DNA of 64,000 nt, from contig JANVFP010000011.1 in NCBI GenBank assembly GCA_027919835.1, positions 1 through 64,000 of the forward strand. The letters run 5' to 3'. Of this stretch, positions 1 to 11,689 are shown piece after piece. This DNA comes from Lentinula raphanica (lineage: Eukaryota > Basidiomycota > Agaricomycetes > Agaricales > Omphalotaceae). Within the stretch, counting starts at the first letter, position 1. Each line of letters begins with the position of its first letter. Below the pieces are notes generated by a model. It was not told where the DNA came from. It saw only the letters and a program-made list of their open reading frames with translations, and did no database searches. A program made the position numbers and the translations under genes.

Positions 1-485
1 GGAGTCAGTTCAGGAGGACCAAGCATCCTTATGATGTCGAGTTGATCCTCCGGTCGTTTTTGTTGGGCAGCCGGGTTTGCTGGTGCGTTAGCATTCGCTC
101 CCGCGGCTCCCTGATCATTTCCGTTATGTACTTCGGACATATTGTTGGGTAAAAACAGTCGTATCAAATCAAATGGTTCGGGTTGTAATGTAGGATCTGA
201 ACTAGATTGCGGATCTGGTCCAACAGTAGCTGCCTTCTGTCTACCGTTTCCTGGCACTACGTTAGATCTCTTCGTTACTGGTTGTTCCGAAGATGGTCTA
301 GCAGCTCTCCCGTTATCTGGATTGCTAGTACTCACTCTTCCGACGTTTCTCGGATCGTAAACAGGTACAGAGGGTTTCTTTGTTGCGCGCTTTCGCTGAT
401 CTGAAGCTTGTATCGCTGGATCAAAGAAATCTGCTGAGCCCGCGTTCTTCGAAGTCCGAGTAGCTCTTGGAGCTATTTTTAATGA
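1..485 (-). CDS. Partial minus-strand reading frame, unrecognised, runs off the left edge
   Basis: Reading the minus strand, one frame stays open from a TGA at about 486-488 down to base 1. The only ATG in it is at 138-140. The predicted product is rich in Pro, Ser, Thr, Arg and Asn; it includes a stretch DLIRLFLPNNMSE just before and over the ATG, followed by a charged segment KRPEDQLDIIRML near the edge. It has no recognisable domain. It could be the start of a gene or of a retrotransposon gag lying mainly to the left of the window; codons upstream of the ATG could be an exon reached by splicing. The only support is open length (about 160 codons) and a non-random composition. Confidence 0.35.
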
Positions 486-488
486 TCA

Positions 489-2242
489 AATAAATTCGAT
501 CAAAGGCAGTAGTTTTGAGAAATCAAGAAGATCTCTCGAGTTCGACCAAATATAGATTCCACCCTCGCGGTGGGCTCCAGATAACGAGGTATAAAGTCGG
601 TTCTTAGTATAATGCCTTATGACAGGTCCCTTAGCACGAACACAGAGTACGACTTCACGGATTCGTCAATCAAATTGTATTTATAGCGAGGTGTGGGGCG
701 TTGTCAGAGATTCCGCACTATCTGATATCTCAAGTCGAACGCAGTCTTGTAAGATCTTTTAGATCAGCAATACTGGTCAGCAGAACGAAGTGACACGGAT
801 ATACCAGTCGTAAGATCTGGACTAAGGGGTTGTTTTGAACGGCTTCCGCTCGGATAAGGGTTTTTAGGCTCGGAAAGCAACGGGGTACCAGACGTTATGG
901 TAGACCAATCGATTCCGCTCCCGGGTGAAGCAGTACTGATCACTATTCTCAGTAAAACCTCGAAGATCACGCAGATCACCAATCACTACGTGTCAACTTG
1001 AACAGAGCCACCAAAACTCTGCACGTTCACTCGGCACAACCTGAGACCAAGTCCTCTGTATCTCCGGAACGGAGTCTACCTTCAACTAGCAAGTGACAGA
1101 CACCAAGTCAAACCACTCAAAAGTCGGGCTTATCGCGATGAAGTAACACACTTAATCTGCAAGGTCCGGTACGGCTTAGAAGCCTTTACTCCCACGTATG
1201 GATGAAAAGGATTACCAGTTCAGAGAGATCTGGGCGCGAAACTTATTTCATTTGTGCGGATACAGGTCTTTAAGTACACTACGAAAAGTCCAATACCCGT
1301 ATTTGTCCTTGATCTAGTAGATCTAGCTATTTCTACGGACGGAGTCCGATAATATACACTTAAATAGTAAAATATGACTGAAACGATACAAACACGCAAG
1401 GAAATAGTAAGGAAAACAGAGAAAAAGATGAAACTTGTCCGTATGTCGTCGTACTTTCGCCAGATCTAGAGGATCAAGCAAGTTCCGACCATGGTCTGTG
1501 CGGCATCCACATGCTAGGGTGCCTAACTCGTCAGAGCGACTCCTGCCTGTGTTGCTCAAGTGTTTCCGACGAATTTGCTTCCGCGGAATGGTAGTGGTCT
1601 TCCCAAGTTAATGAGATAGCCTCGTAACAGCGGTTGATCTCGCGGATCAGATAGGTCTGGTCCGTAGCTTTCGAACGGTATGCATATGGCCTGGTGTTCC
1701 GGAGCGGACAATGAAGATAAATGCTTCAGAAGTGTTTTCCGTAGGTTTCCGCGCGTTTCCGTGAGTGCTGGTCAAAGCTGTACATAGCATACGCTGTATC
1801 CCAGTTTAGAACTTGAACATATGCGTGTTTCCGCTGCGGGTTTCACCCGTACTGCCACGGAAATGCTAGATCATCATGTTTCCGACGGTTTCCGCTACTT
1901 TGCGTAGGGTTTCCGTGTGGTAACTCGTCCGGATAGGTTCTCATCGTGTCTGATCTGCTAGATCAAGTGAAATTTCCGTCATCACAGCCAAGTACCAAGC
2001 TCAGTTGTGCCGATCCGGCAGATCTTGATACTAAGTCGATATTCCCTTGGTGTGCTCGTACCAGTAGTCCGCATTCTTGAAGGATCCCCGACCAAGGGTG
2101 CGAGCAATAGCTCTAAGTGGATATTCATGGCTGATCCTGCCAAAGGATCTGTATCCTAGCTTATACTGATACAAGTTTGACTGCTAGTTCGGGCTCACTA
2201 CAGTCCTTATTGATACTATGCAACGGTCTAAGTTGATCTTTT
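489..2242. other. Region without a supportable gene, rich in GATC and TTTCCG
   Basis: No frame on either strand gives more than about 80 codons and none resembles a gag, zinc knuckle or host gene. The tetramer GATC recurs very densely here (about 34 copies by eye across bases 1-2250), and the hexamer TTTCCG or its complement clusters between about 1560 and 2290. The stretch lies directly upstream of the gypsy pol frame, where gag and a 5' LTR would be expected, but I find no copy of the downstream LTR start in it. It may be a degenerate or different repeat. Confidence 0.5.
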
Positions 2243-2248
2243 TGATCA

Positions 2249-3841
2249 TTGCACGCCTGCGCGGAAAAACCGCGCAACAGCGGAAAAAGCTTAAGGCTTC
2301 CAGTTATAGTTGAGACATTAGAGGACAACCGGCAGATAGTCACCCAAGGATTGCTTGATAGCGGAGCTACGGGATCATGCATTGATTCCGAGTTTGTAAA
2401 ACGACATAGAATCCCAACAAAGGATTTACCTATCAAAACTCCTGTCTACAATGCAGATGGTACACTCAATGAAGCCGGTTCAATTCATAAATATGTCGAG
2501 GTCAGGATGACAGTTGGAGACCACTCTGAGCGCATCCAATTCGGAGTCACTAGCCTTGGAGAAAATCATATCTTTCTGGGATTAGACTGGCTACGGCACC
2601 ACAACCCTAGCATTGACTGGGTAACATCTGAAGTGATCTTCGATCGTTGTCCATCCCGTTGTGGATATAATCCTCATTTTTGGACACCAGAAGATATTCA
2701 AACCAGAGCGATGCTTCAGGAAGGAGAACGACTGTTTCTGTTCGACTGGGATCGATATGTTGAAGAACAGATTGAGGAAGGAAAATGGACGAAGGAAAAG
2801 GCAGAAGAGGAGACCAAGAAGCAGTTTGACACGTCACAACCATATGTCAAGAAATATCCTGATGTATTTAGTCAAAAGGAATTCGACCAGCTCCCACAAC
2901 GTCGTCCCTGGGATCATGCAATTGAGCTAACACCTGGTTCTAATCCTCTTGATTGTAAAATATATCCTTTGAACCCCAAAGAGCAAGAGGCTCTAGACGC
3001 ATTCCTCGAAGAAAACCTACGCACTGGAAGAATACGACCTTCTACCTCCCCAATGGCATCACCATTCTTCTTTGTCAAAAAGAAAGACGGTACCCTCAGA
3101 CCAGTACAAGATTATCGTAAACTGAATGAGATGACGATTAAAAATCGTTATCCCCTTCCTCTAATTCAGGAATTGATTGATCGATTGAAGGGTGCCAAAA
3201 TCTTCACCAAAATGGACATCCGATGGGGATTCAATAACATACGGATAAAGGAAGGTGACGAGTGGAAGGCAGCATTTAGGACCAATCGAGGACTATTTGA
3301 GCCAACAGTCATGTTCTTTGGCCTGACGAATTCACCAGCTACATTCCAAGGATTCATGAACCATATCTTACGAGAACTAGTCAATGAAGGGCATGTCATA
3401 GTCTATATGGACGACATTCTGGTTTTCACAGAAGATATAGAAAGTCATCGATTGATTGTCAATCAAGTTCTCGACATCCTACGTCAACATAAACTATTTC
3501 TGAAGCCAGAGAAATGTTCCTTCGAGAAAACATCCATTGAATATCTAGGGATCATCATAAAGGACGGGACAATTCGAATGGATCCAAAGAAAGTACAGGC
3601 AGTACGCGAATGGACTACACCCACCAAGAAACGAGATGTACAGCAATTTCTTGGTTTCTGCAACTTCTTCCGACGATTCATTCGGGGATTCAGTCAGATA
3701 GCCAAACCTTTGACTCAGCTGACAGGCAATGCACCCTGGGAATGGTTAGATGCACAACAATCTGCTTTCGACGATCTCAAATACAGAATTTGTGAACGAG
3801 TTGTTCTTCTCATTCCTCACGATCATGGAAATATCGGCTAG
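2249..3841 (+). pseudogene. Gypsy pol, N-terminal part: aspartic protease and reverse transcriptase
   Basis: The open frame has no ATG; the numbering starts at a TTG after an in-frame stop, so it is probably the interior of a gag-pol frame. The retropepsin motif DSGA is at codons 37-40, with the flap-region hydrophobic motif FLGLDWL further on. Reverse transcriptase follows, with the catalytic YMDD at codons 386-389 and the conserved LGFCNFFRRF thumb segment near codon 470. The frame ends at TAG 3839-3841 in the connection to RNase H. The RNase H motif (LEADSSDYA) continues in the next frame, so one base has been lost or gained near 3829. A frameshift at this site is not the usual gag/pol recoding position and indicates damage or a sequencing error. 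Confidence 0.85.
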
Positions 3842-5886
3842 AAGCAGATTCATCAGATTATGCAAATGGTGCTGTCCTTTCACAAAATGTTGATGGTAAA
3901 TGGTGGCCTGTTGCCTTTAGATCGCGATCACTCAATGAAGTAGAACGGAACTACGAAATCTATGACAAAGAGTTGATGGCTATTATGGATTCATTAGCTG
4001 ACTGGCGTCAATACCTGCTTGGTGCCGAAGAACCTGTCGAGGTATTCACAGATCATGCAAACCTCCAGTACTTCAAAAAACCACAGAAGCTCAATCGTCG
4101 ACAAGCACGTTGGGTACTGGAGTTGGCAGAATACAATATTCAGCTGATCCATAAACCTGGACGCTCAATGACAAAGGCTGACGCACTGTCACGGATGACA
4201 GGTCTTGAGACGGGGGAGAAAGACAATGAGAATATTACACTTCTGAAGCCAGAAATTTTCATTCGTGCTCTTGATCTCTCTGCACCGGAAGACCTACTTC
4301 TATCAGATATCAGAAGAAGTCGAAATCAAGTAGATCAGTTCGTGAAAGACAATCTTGATGCAAAAAATTCCGATTGGATGGAAACAGATCGAATTGTCAA
4401 ATGGAAGGAACGTGTTTATGTACCAAAAAACAGTGTTCTACGGTCCAAAATCATCACTCAGTACCATGACTCCTTACTTGCAGGACACCCAGGAAAGTAC
4501 AAGACAATGGAGTTAATTACTCGAGACTACTGGTGGCCAGGAATCGTTCGAGATGTTGGGAAATATGTTGAGAGTTGTGAAAGATGCCAAGCTACAAAGT
4601 CCCATCGTACGCGACCTGTTGGACGATTACATCCTCACGATATTCCAACTGAGCCATGGCAAGTTATTGGTACCGATATGATTGGAGAGCTTCCAGAGTC
4701 AGGAGGATACAATGCAATTGCAATCTTCATTGATCATTTCACCAAGCGACTCAGACTAGTTCCATCACATACGACAGTTACATCTGAAGGAATGGCAAAG
4801 ATTTATCGAGATCATATCTTTGCAATTCATGGACTTCCACGAAAAATTGTCCATGATCGAGGACCACAATACCATTCACGATTCATGAAAGAGTTGTATC
4901 GACTGTTAGGCATTGAACCGAACTTTACAACGGCATACCACCCTCAAACAAATGGCCAATCTGAACGAACAAACCAAGAAATTGAACAATATCTTCGGTT
5001 GTTTGTTAACTACCATCAGAGCGACTGGCACGAGTGGTTACCACTAGCCGAATTCAGCTACAATGATAAAGTTCACTCTTCTACCAAAGTTTCCCCTTTC
5101 TATGCTGACAATGGACGACACCCATACAAAGGTACAGCTGTACAACAGAATTCAGACAATCCCTCAGCACAGACATTTGCAGACAATATGCAGAAGATTA
5201 GAGAGGAAGCGACAGCAGCTCTGATAAAAGCCAAGGAAGAAATGAAGCGGCAATATGACAAGAGAAGAAGCGAAGGAGTAGAATATCGAGTTGGCGATAA
5301 AGTTTGGTTAGAAGGAACCAATCTTTCAACAGATCGACCAATGAAGAAGTTAGGAGATAGGAGATTCGGACCTTTTACGGTTTTAGAAAAAGTAGGATCC
5401 AGTTCCTATAGACTCGAAATCCCTCGAACGTGGAAACATATACATAATGTTTTCAATGAAGTACTCCTTACACCATATAAGGAGCCCCTATTTCCCACAC
5501 AACCCCGTAATACACGTCCACCTCCAGTAATTGTCAGAGGAGAAGAAGAATTTGAAGTAGAGGAAATCCTAGATTCGAAGAAGGTTGGGCGAGGAATCAA
5601 GTATAAAGTTCAATGGAAAGGGTACGGTCCTCATGAACAAACCTGGGAGCCGCGATCAAATCTCACAAATGTGGATCAATTATTGAAGGAGTTTCATGAG
5701 AAAAATCCAACAAAGCCGAAGCCCGCTACTCTCCGACGTATTGAAATCCCCATTTCCCAATTTCCAATAGAATTGTTACGCCCCATACCTTTACCAAACA
5801 CTACCACTGTTCCCTCTAATATTCCCTCTGAAAATTTTCTTTTACGACAAGCACTTCGTGGAACTCGTGCCCTAAGGAGGGGGTAA
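3829..5886 (+). pseudogene. Gypsy pol, C-terminal part: RNase H, integrase, chromodomain
   Basis: The frame is open from about 3829; the first ATG is at 3973, but coding similarity begins before it. RNase H signatures come first (LEADSSDYA, then an AIMDSLADWRQYL segment and FTDHANL). The integrase zinc finger follows (H..H..C..C around HDSLLAGHPGKYK and SCERCQATK), then the DDE core (GTDMIGEL, VHDRGPQ, and the Glu in NGQSERTNQ). A GPY/F-like FGPFTVLEKV comes next. A chromodomain lies near the C-terminus (EVEEILDSKK...YKVQWKGYG...TWEPRSNL), which in chromoviruses directs integration to particular chromatin. The stop at 5884-5886 directly abuts the putative LTR. Separated from the protease/RT part by one frameshift, it cannot be expressed as one polyprotein unless that shift is an error. 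Confidence 0.85.
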
Positions 5887-6435
5887 TGTTACGATTCCAT
5901 TCTTCCCTATTGGTTAAGCGCCCACTCTTGCATGTTCTCGTGTTATAAGCGCCCATATAACATATATTAATTCTTTTTTCCACTAAGTTAATTTCCGTTA
6001 CTGTTACAGATCATTAATTACTTTCTTCTCGTGTCCGCCAGGATAATGACAGTTTACTCTCATATACCACATTGTACTTGTATTAGCCTCACCAACTACT
6101 CATTGGATACATACGACTTTACTTATGGATACCTGTAGTTACATTCTCTAGCCTCAAGGACTCGGTGCGAGATAGTTCTCATAGTTTCATTTTAGAATAT
6201 GTATATAAGGTAGAGTATTTTGTACAGTAGTCCTTAACTCTGATCTCGTCTATACTCCTCGGTAGCTAGACCTGTAGGGTTATCCCTTTGCTCCTCTATA
6301 AACCTTTCTTTGCTCGTTCTCTCTGTGTGACGCCTGGTCCTCATTTGTGAGAACTATCCGAGTCGCTGACAAGGTGGTGTTCAACCTGTTTTGGATATTT
6401 TGCCTAGCAGAGTCGCTTTACCATCTGGTGCGTAA
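5887..6435 (+). repeat. Putative 3' LTR of the gypsy element
   Basis: It starts with TGTTACG immediately after the pol stop codon and its purine tract (AAGGAGGGGGTAA), a normal position for polypurine tract then LTR. It contains a TATA-like run near 6199 (TATATAAGG). The right end is inferred at about 6435, where the sequence reads GCGTAAC, the expected inverted counterpart of GTTACG. No second copy exists in the window, so the ends are not confirmed by LTR comparison. Confidence 0.6.
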
Positions 6436-6498
6436 CCAATTGTTCGTTGGTTAAGACTGCCGCTCATTCGTTTCCACCCAGAGTGGACGTCGTTCCCT

Positions 6499-9400
6499 GT
6501 GACAACGTTTCGGCCACCTGGTCTAACTACTCATACATCGTCATCGTCATCGTCATCGTCGCCGTCGGTGTCTTCGTCGGTGGTGTCTTCATCGGTGTCT
6601 CCGTCGGTGGTGTCTTTGTCGGTGTCTCCGTCGGTGGTGTCTTTGTCGGTGTCTCCGTCGGTGTCTTCGTCACTTTCTGCAGACGATGGACCTTCGTCGT
6701 CTACTGTTTATCATTCACCTGTCGCTAAGTCTGGCCGCAACCTCTTCAAAGATATGTTTTCTGTTCAATTTTCTACTGGCCTTCATACCTCACCTTTTGT
6801 AGACAATCTAAACACTTTGAAGCACGTTGCCTCCCTGCATGGATTGAATACCAGTCATTATCATGATTTAAAAATGTCGTCGATTGCTTTGTTGCATCAC
6901 CTCCTTGTAGGTGACTGCTTAAAAAAAAAGACAGATACTTGTGCTATGTTTGCAAAAGGCTTTGATTCTTTGAAATCGTTCGGTGAAACCCTTGCTGAAA
7001 TTATTGTGCACAGTACTCCGCTTACAAATGATAATCTGCTTCTGATGATACGTGCGTTAGGTATACAAAAGGATTTCCGTCCTCAGAGTCTTCGTCGCCA
7101 GCTTCATGTTGCGCTACGTACATTTCTTTGGACTGAGATTGATATATCTGTTCATGCGAGAAGTATGTCAGATACTTTCAAATCTTTCAATTGTTTGGAC
7201 CGGCCAATACTGTTAGAAATTGCACGCTCACATTCCATCACGGTCAATGCGTTCACAGACACAATGGTAGCTATTCGGTCTGCTATTATGCGACATTTTG
7301 TTGCCGGTCAGTGTTTTGCCGAAGTTCCACCCTCGCAATCTATGACAACGCTTTCAGGATCTTCTCGCTCAGGCTGCGATGTTGTGGTGGAGGAATGCAC
7401 AAGTTCATCTGACAATAATCTGGACAAGTCAGTCATCATCCTTGACCATCTGTGTATGATGTTGCCCTTGAAACCACTTCAAAATGTTTTGGATATTCTT
7501 GGGCTTGATTATTCTTCAGATAATAGTTTGAAAGATTTGCGGCGTCTGCTTCGTCGTCATATAAATTTGTTACAGAATGTGTGTGAACAGGATAAGCTCA
7601 ATGAACTTCAGTCGAATTTGGCCAAGATTCATCAGAACTGGCCTGAGCTTGTACCGACTGCAGTTAAAACTGAGCTGCTCAATGATTTCCGACAACAGAC
7701 CTCTTCGGCTGCTCTGGCAAGTTTCACATGTGCGTCATGTAGTGAAAGCTGTCTTAAGAGTGAACAAGTTACCGTTGATGTCAGTGATGTCAACCTGACA
7801 CCCCTTCTCCGACCCGACGTTCGACTTAAAAAGGCAGACGGTCTTGTTGTTGATAGCAATTGGGTAGATGAGGAACTTCAAACCAGTTTCAATTTTGATG
7901 CTGCTCTGCCGTCCAATCCCGACGTGCTGTTAGATTCAGCTGGCATTGAGTATGAAGGAGATTCTACACATCTGCAAGTGTGTGCTGCGTGCAATCGTGC
8001 TTTGAAAAAGGGAGAAGTACCTCATCTTGCTTTGGCCAACCATATGTACATTGGACCTGTTCCCGAAGAACTGAAAAATCTCACCATTGTTGAAGAGGCA
8101 ATGATTTCACGATGTCATGCAAAATGTTGGATTATTCAGCTGAAAGAAAGCCACGGCACCTTGCCTTCAGAGACTACACAGCGGGGTATTAAAGGTAATA
8201 TTATCATCTATCCGCAGAAAGTGTCCCAAGTCGCTTCGGTGCTCCCTCCAAATCTTGATGAACTTGCTGCTCCAATTTGTGTGGTTTTTGTTGGTTCCCG
8301 CTGTCCTTCCAATGAATGGCTCCGGAAGCATGCAAAGCCTTTAGCGGTGCGACCAGGTCGTGTTCAGAGGGCACTTGAATGGCTCAAGCTTCATAATCCA
8401 CTATATCGAGATATCAAGATAAACATGGCGTTGTTACAAAGTTTGCCTGAGGACTATGTTCTGCCTGTACATGTTGAGCATGTCCTTCCTAACTCCGCTT
8501 TGGACAGCGTCACTTCTGGTTATACACCAGATCTTCATAATGCATCTGAGCATACAAACTCACCACATGAAGATTCTCCAACGTTGTCTATGGAGAGTGC
8601 GCCCCTGTCTTCAAGCGAAAAAGATGAACCTGTTGTGACATTCGATAAAGTTGTAATCACTGACATCGATGGGTCTGCGACTTCAAGCCAAATGCGCGCA
8701 GCAGCTATACGACATGTCCAAAAAAATGGGGGTTTTATTGAATTTCCACATGATGTGGAACCTGTAAATGAATTCATGAACCCCGTGTTGTTCCCTATGA
8801 TATATCCTACACTGTTCCCATATGGCATGGGAGGGTTTGAAAACCACCGTCGATCACACCGTGTTTCTCTCAGACGACAGGTCAAGCATTTCCTCAACCT
8901 TGCGGATCACCGATTCCAGGAGCATCACTCCTTCATGTTCACAGTCTTCAACATCATCCAACGGAGAGAGGCTCTGCTGCGCACCAGCTTAAAAGTCAAA
9001 CGGGCTAACTTTTCCCATGTCGCATCTACATTTGCTTTGGTTTCTGCAGACACTATCCATTCAGTTTCGCAGCGTATGGCTGCAGGTGACAGCACTACAT
9101 TCAACTCACCTGAGGAGTTTCAAGTGCTCAACCTCATGCGTCAAATCAATGCAGTTAATTCACATGTACCAGGATCAACATCTGCTAAGGTTGAGATGCG
9201 CAATGAGATTCGGGCACTGACTATAGACAAAGGCGCCCCCAGTTTCTATATCACCATTAACCCGGCAGATGTCTACAATCCTGTTGTGAAATTTCTAGCA
9301 GGACACGAGATCGACGTTGATAACTTGAAAGATGCTGAAGTTCCTACATACTGGGATCAGGCCAAACTTGTCGCCCAGAATCCTGTGATCACAGGGAAGT

Positions 9401-9876
9401 TCTTTAACCTGTACATGAAATCATTCATCAAAGCGATTCTTGCATATGACCCTTCAAAGTTGACCACTCACGGAGGTATTTTGGGACATGTCAGTGCTTA
9501 CTATGGTTGCGTGGAAGCACAAGGGCGTGGCTCATTGCATTGTCATATGCTAATATGGGTAGAGGGTGGCCTTAACCCTGACGAAATCAAGAAGCGTGTA
9601 CTGGCTGACGATGGCTATGTTTTCCGTGAAATGCTCATCGCGTTTTTGGATGATACAATATTGACTTCTGTTGTTCCTGATTGCGAGTCAGCTGTTCCAG
9701 TTCAGGCATTACAATTTCATCCTTGCTCTATCCGAGGACCTCAAATACCTGATGAACAGGATGTAGAATCTCAAAACTTGGTCCAGAAAGACATGCATTT
9801 GCTTTCTCAGATTTGTCAAACCCACAAACACACGTCGACCTGTTATAAGTATTGGCGTGGTCCACCTGAGCCTTGA
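6499..9876 (+). pseudogene. Helitron Rep/helicase, N-terminal 1125 codons (Helitron-like N domain, HUH nuclease)
   Basis: The frame starts at ATG 6499 with a Ser/Val-rich low-complexity leader (codons 15-60), then a long region without known domain. A conserved NHRRSHRVSLRRQVKHFL stretch (about codon 785) marks the start of the Helitron-like N domain. Rep motif 1 is FYITINPADVYNP (about codon 915). Motif 2, with the metal-binding HUH-type pair, is LHCHMLIWV (His 1014 and 1016), preceded by EAQGRGS. The frame ends at TGA 9874-9876 within the otherwise conserved GPPEP..CRF junction, and the next codons continue the same domain in the same frame. This is therefore a point nonsense mutation; CGA to TGA is the simplest explanation. 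The encoded activity would be rolling-circle strand nicking in the nucleus; this copy should not make it. Confidence 0.8.
6540..6675 (+). repeat. Ser/Val-coding tandem repeat in the Helitron leader
   Basis: Units of about 24 bp built on TCTCCGTCGGTGGTGTCTTT recur about four times, preceded by a (CAT/CGT) trinucleotide run. They encode repeating SPSVVSLSV in the Helitron frame. This kind of repeat expands and contracts easily. Confidence 0.8.
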
Positions 9877-10115
9877 GCATGTCGCTTCGAGCTGGATCAA
9901 TCTAACGTGAAAGCGAACACATTTTTTGACGATGAAACAGGTGAACTCAATTTGCGTAAGCTGGATGGATTGGTGAATGACTTCAATGAGACTATACTTG
10001 CAGCGGTGCGTTGTAATATTGACATTAAGTTTATTGGCTCAGGTGCATCTGCGAAAGCGGTCATGTATTACATTACAGATTATATCACAAAATCACAGCT
10101 CAAAGCCCATGTTGC
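9877..10115 (+). pseudogene. Helitron Rep, Y2 catalytic segment (continues after the nonsense codon)
   Basis: In frame with the upstream piece, it carries CRFELDQSN, then the conserved RCNIDIKFIGSG and the double-tyrosine motif YYITDYITK (nt 10066-10092), whose tyrosines make the covalent DNA link in Helitron Rep. The reading frame leaves the gene at 10116, where foldback element 1 begins, and terminates at 10179 inside its inverted repeat. The gene resumes at 13847-13854 with the same seven bases, ATGTTGC, so precise loss of the insert plus one repeat would restore the reading frame. Confidence 0.8.
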
Positions 10116-11660
10116 CACAGGATACAGTAAAGCTTTTGTAAAAAACACTGATAAGTTATCGGGTACCTATTGCAAATAGTTGTGATAACCCGGAGGGGGT
10201 CCCGGAAATGGCTCCGGGGGTGGTCATGTCTGTCACCACCTGTCACATATGGCTTATATTTACTGTTTTGGGTAATTAATAATCATCCAGATATTAAATA
10301 AGCAGTACATTTTCAAAAAAACCCGAAAATTCATAAAAATTCATAAAAAACCTAAAATGGCCTGATTAGGTCAGATCAGGATATGTAAGCAAATGACCTC
10401 ATATGATAAAAAATGATGTAGGGTCAATCTAGGTACTAAAAATAGCCCAAAAAATCAGTAAAAATGCAAAAAATATTTAGGGATGGTATAGAGCCTATTG
10501 CAGGCCCAGGCACATCAAAATTACCAAAAAAGGTAAAAATTGATCATGATGTCATCTTGTAGCAAAAAATCTGAAAAAAATCCTAAAAATAGTCAAAAAA
10601 TTCAGGGGTGCCTTGTTGGCCCTGAAAATGCAAAATAAAAAAAAATACGCGACAAGTGTGGAAATTTTCATGACTCCAAATCATTCCAAATCCACTATAC
10701 AGTCAGTATATATGATGTATATGCTATATTTAGCATCCTAGTACCTTTATTGGGCTAAAAATAGAACTTGATCTCATCTGATAGCAAAAAATCTGAAAAA
10801 ATCATAAAAAATACTCAAAAAATTCAGGGGTGCCTTATTGGCCCTGAAAATGCAAAATAAAAAAATTTACATGACACAATTGAAAAACAACATCACTCCA
10901 AATCATACCAAATCCACTACACAGTCAGTATATATCATGTATATACTATTTATAGCACCCCTAGTACCCTCAATCACTTATATCACTCAAGAATCATACT
11001 AAACTGAATGATTTGGGGAGTAAATACATTGTACATGATATTTTTAGCACACCTAGTACCCTTAATGACTCAGAACAATTGATATTACTCAATATGTTCA
11101 GTACACTTAACACTCACTGTCAAACCTCACACATGAAAACTCATAACAGTACTTATATGTATTATACTTAACACAGTTGACAATGAAAATACTCAAAACA
11201 GTATTATCAGTCACTATACTTAACACACTTAACAGTTAGAAAGTCGGAACAATGTTACTTTATATACATAACACACTCATTGTTATACTATAACACACTT
11301 ATAACAACGAGTTTTGGGCGCTTATGGGCGCTTATTTGGTGTTTTTGGGTCGAAAATCATTAATAGCACACTCAATAATTTTTGTGTGGGCTCTATATTG
11401 TGTAAGGATGTTGTTTATATCATACTACACTTGATACAATTCGAAGAACTCAGGATTACAGCTTTTGGGACTGGCTATATTGTGATCTTTTGTGATATAA
11501 CAGTGTTTTATGTAAATGTCAATGCATACACCCATATTATGAAGTCAAACTGCTACTGGGTCATGAGAAGAGTCATCCTACAACCTATTCTATGCTAACC
11601 CTATGTGATACAGCAAAGAGATTTGTAATGGGGGTCATTGAATATGACATCTATTGTTAC
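10116..11660 (+). repeat. Left arm of the foldback 1 palindrome
   Basis: AT-rich DNA with subterminal homopolymer-rich blocks (ATCTGAAAAAATC, CAAAAAATTCAGGGGTGCC) and the motif GGGCGCTTATGGGCGCTTATTTGG near 11318. It pairs with 11690-13233 in inverted orientation. Apparent open frames here (for example 11314-11598) are matched by nothing and are probably chance. Confidence 0.85.
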
Positions 11661-11689
11661 ATGTAAGTGTAGACATCTATAGTGTACAT

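Larger units (their letters stand above)
2249..6435 (+). mobile_element. Ty3/gypsy chromovirus, 5'-incomplete and frameshifted
   Basis: The order protease, reverse transcriptase, RNase H, integrase, GPY/F-like segment and chromodomain defines a chromodomain-bearing Ty3/gypsy element. Only one LTR is recognisable (3' side, from 5887). The gag region is missing or unrecognisable, and a stop lies in frame just before the first pol codons (2243-2245). A single-base frameshift near 3829 splits pol. The element therefore looks non-autonomous. Its right end is immediately followed by the start of the Helitron gene. Confidence 0.8.

Noticed and set aside
2249..2300. True start codon for the gypsy pol at 2249
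   Set aside because: The codon is TTG directly after an in-frame stop; Ty3/gypsy protease is normally made from a gag-pol frame, so this is not a real initiation site.
11314..11598. 94-codon open frame in foldback 1
   Set aside because: It lies inside a palindromic arm, has no domain, and no equivalent coding pattern in foldback 2; most likely chance.
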